From: Chitinophagales bacterium
GTDB lineage: Bacteria > Bacteroidota > Bacteroidia > Chitinophagales > Chitinophagaceae
Direction of reading: 5' to 3'
Assembly (NCBI GenBank): GCA_025355935.1
Contig: JANXYS010000120.1
Location: 1 to 10,874, forward strand
Length of the DNA: 10,874 nucleotides
Part shown: positions 7,555 to 10,874 of the stretch, piece by piece
Layout: every line of letters starts with the position of its first letter
Numbering within the stretch: position 1 is the stretch's first letter
The notes under the pieces: generated by a model
Seen by the model: only the letters and a program-made list of their open reading frames with translations
What the model was told of the DNA's origin: nothing
Database searches by the model: none
Translations under genes and position numbers: made by a program

Positions 7555-8856
7555 ATGACCGAAGTATTTATATTGCTTTTCCTGATTTTCGTTAACGCGC
7601 TTTTCGTAATGAGTGAGATAGCCCTGGTAAGCGCGCGGAAAGGAAGACTGGAAGCGCTAGCGGCCAAGGGCGATAGTAAGGCGAAGGCGGCCCTGGATCT
7701 TTCTTCAAATCCCGAGAAATTTCTTAGTACCGCCCAAATAGGCATCACACTCATCTCGATATTAACGGGTGTGTATTCCGGCGAGAAGTTTAGTAAACTT
7801 GTAGTGCCTTTCTTTCAGGACATCTACTGGACTCAGAAGTACGCCAACACAATTTCGACGACAGTGGTAGTGGTAATTGTTACTTTTATGTCAATCATTT
7901 TTGGTGAACTCATTCCAAAAAAGTTCGGATTATTAAGGGCAGAAAAAATTGCGCGTTTTGTAGCCGGACCAATGAATATACTGACCATGATAGTTTATCC
8001 ATTCGTTTGGCTACTATCGAATATCACCAATATAATTTTCAAGATTTTTAACATTAAAAAAGCCACGGACAGTGCGGTAACAGAAGAAGAGATTAAACAG
8101 ATGATTTCTGAAGGGAGCGAACATGGCTCAATAGAAGAAGGAGAGAAAGAAATTATCGAACGCGTGTTCCATCTTGGCGACCGCAATATCACCTCGCTAA
8201 TGACTCACCGAACTGACATTGTATGGCTTGATCTCAACGATACAGTTGAGGATGTAAAACGAAAACTTGATGACATTGTGTTCAGTACGTTCCCGGTTTG
8301 CAACAATAGCATAGATGATATTAAAGGCCTGGTCTACGTTAAAGACCTGGTTAAAGCCGACCCTGGCACAAAGCTGGAAGAGTTGCTAAAACCTGCCTTG
8401 TTTGTACCGGAAAATAATAAGGCGTATCAGCTTCTCGAAAAAATAAAATCAACCCGAATTCATACCTGTTTTATCGTAAACGAATACGGAACAATGGAAG
8501 GAATGATAACCTTAAATGATATTATGGAAGCCATAGTAGGCGATGTTCCACAAACAGGTCAGGAAGAATATGAGATTATTGAACGCGAAGATGGAAGTTT
8601 CCTTGTTGATGCTCAAATACATTTCTACGATTTTCTTGCATATTTTGAGCGGGCAGACTGGATGAATGAGGGTGAGCAGGTTTTTGATACTGTTGCTGGC
8701 TTTGTTCTTCATGAGCTTGAACATATACCTGCCACCGGCGAGAGATTCGGATGGCGGGATTTCGAATTCGAAATCATTGATATGGACGGCCAACGAATTG
8801 ATAAAATAATGGTTACCATTTCCCAGGAATTAAAAGAAGAAAGATCAGACGATTAA
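7555..8856 (+). CDS. CNNM/CorC (HlyC-like) family membrane transporter with CBS domains
   Basis: A 433-residue protein with the standard CNNM order. A DUF21 membrane domain occupies about 1-190, with hydrophobic segments near 1-25, 58-78, 98-120 and 132-162, and FGELIPKKFG (about 121-130) at a helix end. A CBS pair follows at about 216-330, including MTHRTDIVWLD from 216 and NEYGTMEGMIT from 309. A C-terminal CorC_HlyC domain covers about 345-425. Related proteins are linked to Mg2+ or Co2+ efflux and resistance; older names call them hemolysin-like (TlyC), without good support for lytic activity. The gene starts 8 bp after the PAP2 stop, so the two are surely cotranscribed. The N terminus MTEVFILLFLIFVNALFVMSE fits the family, so the ATG is well placed. 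It converges on the DUF6702-like gene with only a 10-bp gap and no strong terminator hairpin. Confidence 0.92.
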   Translation: MTEVFILLFLIFVNALFVMSEIALVSARKGRLEALAAKGDSKAKAALDLSSNPEKFLSTAQIGITLISILTGVYSGEKFSKLVVPFFQDIYWTQKYANTISTTVVVVIVTFMSIIFGELIPKKFGLLRAEKIARFVAGPMNILTMIVYPFVWLLSNITNIIFKIFNIKKATDSAVTEEEIKQMISEGSEHGSIEEGEKEIIERVFHLGDRNITSLMTHRTDIVWLDLNDTVEDVKRKLDDIVFSTFPVCNNSIDDIKGLVYVKDLVKADPGTKLEELLKPALFVPENNKAYQLLEKIKSTRIHTCFIVNEYGTMEGMITLNDIMEAIVGDVPQTGQEEYEIIEREDGSFLVDAQIHFYDFLAYFERADWMNEGEQVFDTVAGFVLHELEHIPATGERFGWRDFEFEIIDMDGQRIDKIMVTISQELKEERSDD

Positions 8857-8866
8857 CATTAAATTC

Positions 8867-9373
8867 TTAAAATTTAAATTCTGCCCGGTCTTCAGGATTG
8901 TTCAATTTGTAATGTTGTGTATTGCCATTTACAGTACAATGAATCAAACCTATCTGCTGAGTCTCAAATTCATATAAAATATTATCCGTGATAGTAATAT
9001 TTTTAGCAGGTGCAACATTGCCTGTTTCAAAAAAACAATTAATCCCTTCTTCGTCCTGTTCAAATCCAAGCATTTTAAGCGACATTGAATTGGAATTTAC
9101 AGAGACTTTTAAATGTTTTTGAATATAGTCATTTATGTATTTATTCATGGATGCCCTGGCATTTGCATCGAGAAGGTCAATATGGGTGTGGTAAGTTTTA
9201 CGAAGTGCCTTTTCAAAATCATCAGTAAATATTTTACACGAAATCTCTAAAGAATTACTTTTTGGATTCTGTTCGATATTGATAACACTTACAAAAATAG
9301 GATGGTAAGGAGTTGCCCCCAGGAATGCGCTAAAACAGGCAATAAAAAGAAATTTAAATAAATACACCCGCAT
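8867..9373 (-). CDS. DUF6702-like secreted protein
   Basis: A 168-residue protein of unknown function. Residues 1-20 (MRVYLFKFLFIACFSAFLGA) form a signal peptide, with cleavage probable after GA at 19-20; the Cys13 context is not a proper lipobox. The mature part starts TPYHPIFVSVINIE and continues with a basic/acidic beta-rich domain containing EISCKIFTDDFEKAL. A short HP..VSV start followed by F.DD.E is what I associate with the Bacteroidota family DUF6702; the assignment is from memory of the pattern. It is divergent from the HupE-like gene and shares the promoter palindrome with it, which suggests a joint function. The domain's position, and its HP start after the signal peptide, recall the extracytoplasmic N-terminal domain of fused HupE_UreJ_2 proteins. 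Confidence 0.75.
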   Translation of the reverse strand: MRVYLFKFLFIACFSAFLGATPYHPIFVSVINIEQNPKSNSLEISCKIFTDDFEKALRKTYHTHIDLLDANARASMNKYINDYIQKHLKVSVNSNSMSLKMLGFEQDEEGINCFFETGNVAPAKNITITDNILYEFETQQIGLIHCTVNGNTQHYKLNNPEDRAEFKF

Positions 9374-9407
9374 GCGAAATACAATTTTAATGAACCTACT
9401 ATGTAGA

Positions 9408-9415
9408 TATTTTTG
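9408..9415 (+). promoter_or_regulatory. Bacteroidota -7 box of the hupE-like gene
   Basis: TATTTTTG matches TAnnTTTG exactly. The -33 region shows only a T-rich stretch (about 9385-9388), not TTG. Transcription would start near 9420-9422, leaving a leader of about 36-38 bases to the ATG at 9458. The in-frame TTG at 9413 lies inside this box and so is unlikely to be a start codon. Confidence 0.5.
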
Positions 9416-9430
9416 TCCTATACAAAAATA
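9408..9430. repeat. Perfect 9-bp inverted repeat built from two facing -7 boxes
   Basis: TATTTTTGT (9408-9416), a 5-base spacer CCTAT, then ACAAAAATA (9422-9430). The arms are exact reverse complements. Each arm holds TATTTTTG, so a TAnnTTTG box is present on both strands. Confidence 0.75.
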
Positions 9431-9450
9431 GGCTTTAGCTCCAATATCAA
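9423..9450 (-). promoter_or_regulatory. Bacteroidota promoter of the DUF6702-like gene
   Basis: On the minus strand: TTG (9450-9448), a 17-bp spacer, then TATTTTTG (9430-9423). Both elements match consensus. The leader to the ATG at 9373 would be roughly 45 bases. The -33 element lies inside the hupE-like leader. Confidence 0.55.
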
Positions 9451-9457
9451 CCCATTC

Positions 9458-10048
9458 ATGAACGATTTTTCATTTTATTTTACATTAGGCTGGAAGCATA
9501 TTATAAGCGCAGACGCATTCGACCATATTCTTTTTATTATTGCCCTTGCTGCAGTGTACCTGATAAGGGATGTAAAACATCTATTAGTTCTGGTTACGGC
9601 ATTTACTTTTGGACATTCACTTACACTTGCATTAAGCGTATATGACATTATCCGTTTTCCCTCAAGGTTCGTTGAGTTTCTTATTGCTCTAACGATCGTA
9701 ATTACGTCGTTACTCAACATAATACTAAAACAAAGTGTAAGTAATCAAATGAAGCCGCGCTATTTACTGGCACTTAGCTTCGGGCTTGTACATGGCATGG
9801 GTTTCGCGAACAGCATTCGTTTTTTGCTAAATAAAAAAGAAAGTATCTTTCTTCCGCTGTTGGGATTTAATCTTGGACTGGAGGTCGGGCAGGTCATCAT
9901 AGTAACTATTATTCTATGTTTAAGTTACCTCTTCATAACCAGGGCCGGTTTAAAGCAGCGAAGCTGGATTATCATTTTGTCATACGTTGCACTTAGTGTA
10001 GGATTTTTCATTTGTTTTCAAAGATTCCCCTTTAACGGTCGGCCATAA
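9458..10048 (+). CDS. HupE/UreJ-like membrane protein (putative metal permease)
   Basis: A 196-residue, six- to seven-helix membrane protein. Conserved polar residues inside the helices mark the HupE/UreJ group: GWKHIISADAFDHILF (residues 11-26, His14, Asp22, His23), FGHSLTLALS, and GLVHGMGFANS. Family members are associated with nickel or cobalt uptake for hydrogenase or urease, but no hydrogenase or urease gene is visible here, so metal and role are inferred only. I take the ATG at 9458 because the protein then begins MNDFSFYFTLGWKHI, as expected. An upstream in-frame TTG at 9413 would add 15 residues but lies inside the promoter box. The gene is divergent from the DUF6702-like gene and lies 41 bp before the M1 peptidase gene on the same strand, so the latter may be partly cotranscribed. 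Confidence 0.82.
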   Translation: MNDFSFYFTLGWKHIISADAFDHILFIIALAAVYLIRDVKHLLVLVTAFTFGHSLTLALSVYDIIRFPSRFVEFLIALTIVITSLLNIILKQSVSNQMKPRYLLALSFGLVHGMGFANSIRFLLNKKESIFLPLLGFNLGLEVGQVIIVTIILCLSYLFITRAGLKQRSWIIILSYVALSVGFFICFQRFPFNGRP

Positions 10049-10063
10049 ACGTATAAAATTTAA

Positions 10064-10071
10064 TAACTTTA
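10064..10071 (+). promoter_or_regulatory. Possible -7 box of the M1 peptidase gene
   Basis: TAACTTTA has one mismatch to TAnnTTTG and ends 18 bp before the ATG. No -33 TTG is seen, so this is weak; read-through from the hupE-like gene is an alternative. Confidence 0.25.
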
Positions 10072-10089
10072 AAGCCTAAAATTATTTAA

Positions 10090-10874
10090 ATGAAAGTTCT
10101 GTTAACATTGGTATTTTCTTTACTATTTAACCTCTATAGTTATGCGCAAGATGCAAAAAATAACCCCGGAAGCAATCACGGTAACCGATTCGAACAATTG
10201 GGCACGATGTTACCAACACCAAACGAATACCGCACAGCCAGTGGCGCCCCGGGACCAAAATACTGGCAACAACGTTGTGACTATGATATTGTAGCCGAGC
10301 TTGATGAACCATCACGTAAACTAACCGGCAAAGAAACAATTACCTACTACAATAATTCGCCTGATAACTTAACTTACCTGTGGTTACAGCTCGATGAAAA
10401 CCAGCATAGCGATATTAATAATTCCGGATATGCCAGCAATAATCCTATGAGGGAAAATGTATTCCCCCAAGACCTCGCAAAATCAATTCATGACAAGGCC
10501 TATGGTGATAACATTACGAAGATCACCACCTCAGCAGGCTTTACTTTAAAATATACCATCAACAAAACAATGATGCGTGTTGAGCTGCCGCAAATACTGA
10601 AACCTGGTCAGCAATTTAGCTTTAAGGTTGAATGGAACTATTATATTACCGACAAAACAAAATACGGGGGTCGCGGGGGATATGAATTTTTTCCTGAAGA
10701 TGGAAATGATCTTTTTACCATGACGCAATGGTACCCGAGACTATGCGTATATAGCGATTTCCAGGGATGGCAGAATCACCAGTTTGCCGGAAGCGGCGAA
10801 TTTGCGCTTACGTTTGGAAACTTTAAAGTAGCCATGACTGTTCCTGCTGACCACGTTGTTATGGCAACTGGACA
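10090..10874 (+). CDS. M1-family metallopeptidase, secreted, N-terminal part cut by the window edge
   Basis: The reading frame from the ATG at 10090 stays open for 261 codons to the edge. Residues 1-19 (MKVLLTLVFSLLFNLYSYA) form a signal peptide ending before QDA, so the protein is exported. The rest is the N-terminal beta domain of M1 (aminopeptidase N-like) enzymes: YWQQRCDYDIVAELD and KLTGKETITYYNNSPDNLTYLWLQL carry the usual saddle-like strand pattern, QWYPR is at 213-217, and GEFALTFGNFKVAMTVPADHVVMATG leads up to the edge. The HExxH zinc site and the GxMEN-type motif would lie further on, so activity cannot be judged here. It sits 41 bp after the HupE-like gene on the same strand. A link between metal import and a zinc enzyme is possible but unproven. 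Confidence 0.9.
   Translation, partial: MKVLLTLVFSLLFNLYSYAQDAKNNPGSNHGNRFEQLGTMLPTPNEYRTASGAPGPKYWQQRCDYDIVAELDEPSRKLTGKETITYYNNSPDNLTYLWLQLDENQHSDINNSGYASNNPMRENVFPQDLAKSIHDKAYGDNITKITTSAGFTLKYTINKTMMRVELPQILKPGQQFSFKVEWNYYITDKTKYGGRGGYEFFPEDGNDLFTMTQWYPRLCVYSDFQGWQNHQFAGSGEFALTFGNFKVAMTVPADHVVMATG

Noticed and set aside
8859..8877. Inverted repeat TTAAATT - CTTAA - AATTTAA at the end of the CNNM gene, as a bidirectional terminator
   Set aside because: The stem is 7 bp of A/T only and overlaps the 3' end of the DUF6702-like gene; it is too weak to call a terminator in AT-rich DNA.
9371..9413. TAAAATTG at 9389-9382 (minus) as the -7 box of the DUF6702-like gene
   Set aside because: It has a mismatch to TAnnTTTG and no TTG at the right distance, while the 9423-9450 minus-strand promoter matches both elements.

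Overview
The window looks like chromosomal DNA from a member of the Bacteroidota, most likely near the Chitinophagales. The base composition is moderately AT-rich and Shine-Dalgarno sites are essentially absent. Copies of the Bacteroidota -7 promoter box TAnnTTTG sit just upstream of several start codons. The proteins also look like Bacteroidota versions: a GlmM-type mutase beginning MSLIKSISGIRGT, a DUF6702-like exported protein, and an M1 peptidase with a QWYPR block. I saw no mobile element, CRISPR array, tRNA or rRNA. Coding density is high, and the longest gap between genes is about 150 bp.

Layout. (1) 1-2002, minus strand: phosphoglucosamine mutase (glmM-like), then 16 bp downstream the first half of a cysteine desulfurase that runs off the left edge; probably one transcript. 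(2) 2156-2899, plus strand: a class I SAM-dependent methyltransferase, divergent from glmM, with a -7 box so close to its ATG that the mRNA may be leaderless. (3) 2896-6921, minus strand: two tandem paralogous membrane proteins of the LtaS/OpgB (lipoteichoic acid synthase / phosphoglycerol transferase) family. The downstream one ends in a 4-bp tail-to-tail overlap with the methyltransferase. (4) 6983-8856, plus strand: a PAP2-family membrane phosphatase and, 8 bp later, a CNNM/CorC-type transporter (DUF21, CBS pair, CorC_HlyC). (5) 8867-10874: a DUF6702-like secreted protein (minus) divergent from a HupE/UreJ-like membrane protein (plus), followed by an M1 metallopeptidase that runs off the right edge.

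How the genes may work together. The central block is envelope-oriented. The LtaS-like enzymes transfer phospho-head groups outside the membrane, and the neighbouring PAP2 enzyme could process the lipid by-products. GlmM supplies GlcN-1-P for peptidoglycan and LPS. The right-hand block (DUF6702, HupE-like permease, M1 zinc peptidase) may be a metal-linked exported module.

The most interesting points are: a perfect 9-bp inverted repeat made of two facing -7 promoter boxes between the DUF6702 and hupE-like genes; the possibility that these two genes are a split form of the fused HupE_UreJ_2 architecture; and a difference at a probable substrate-binding aromatic position between the two LtaS-like paralogs. 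I found no clear evidence of a wholly novel defence or mobile system.
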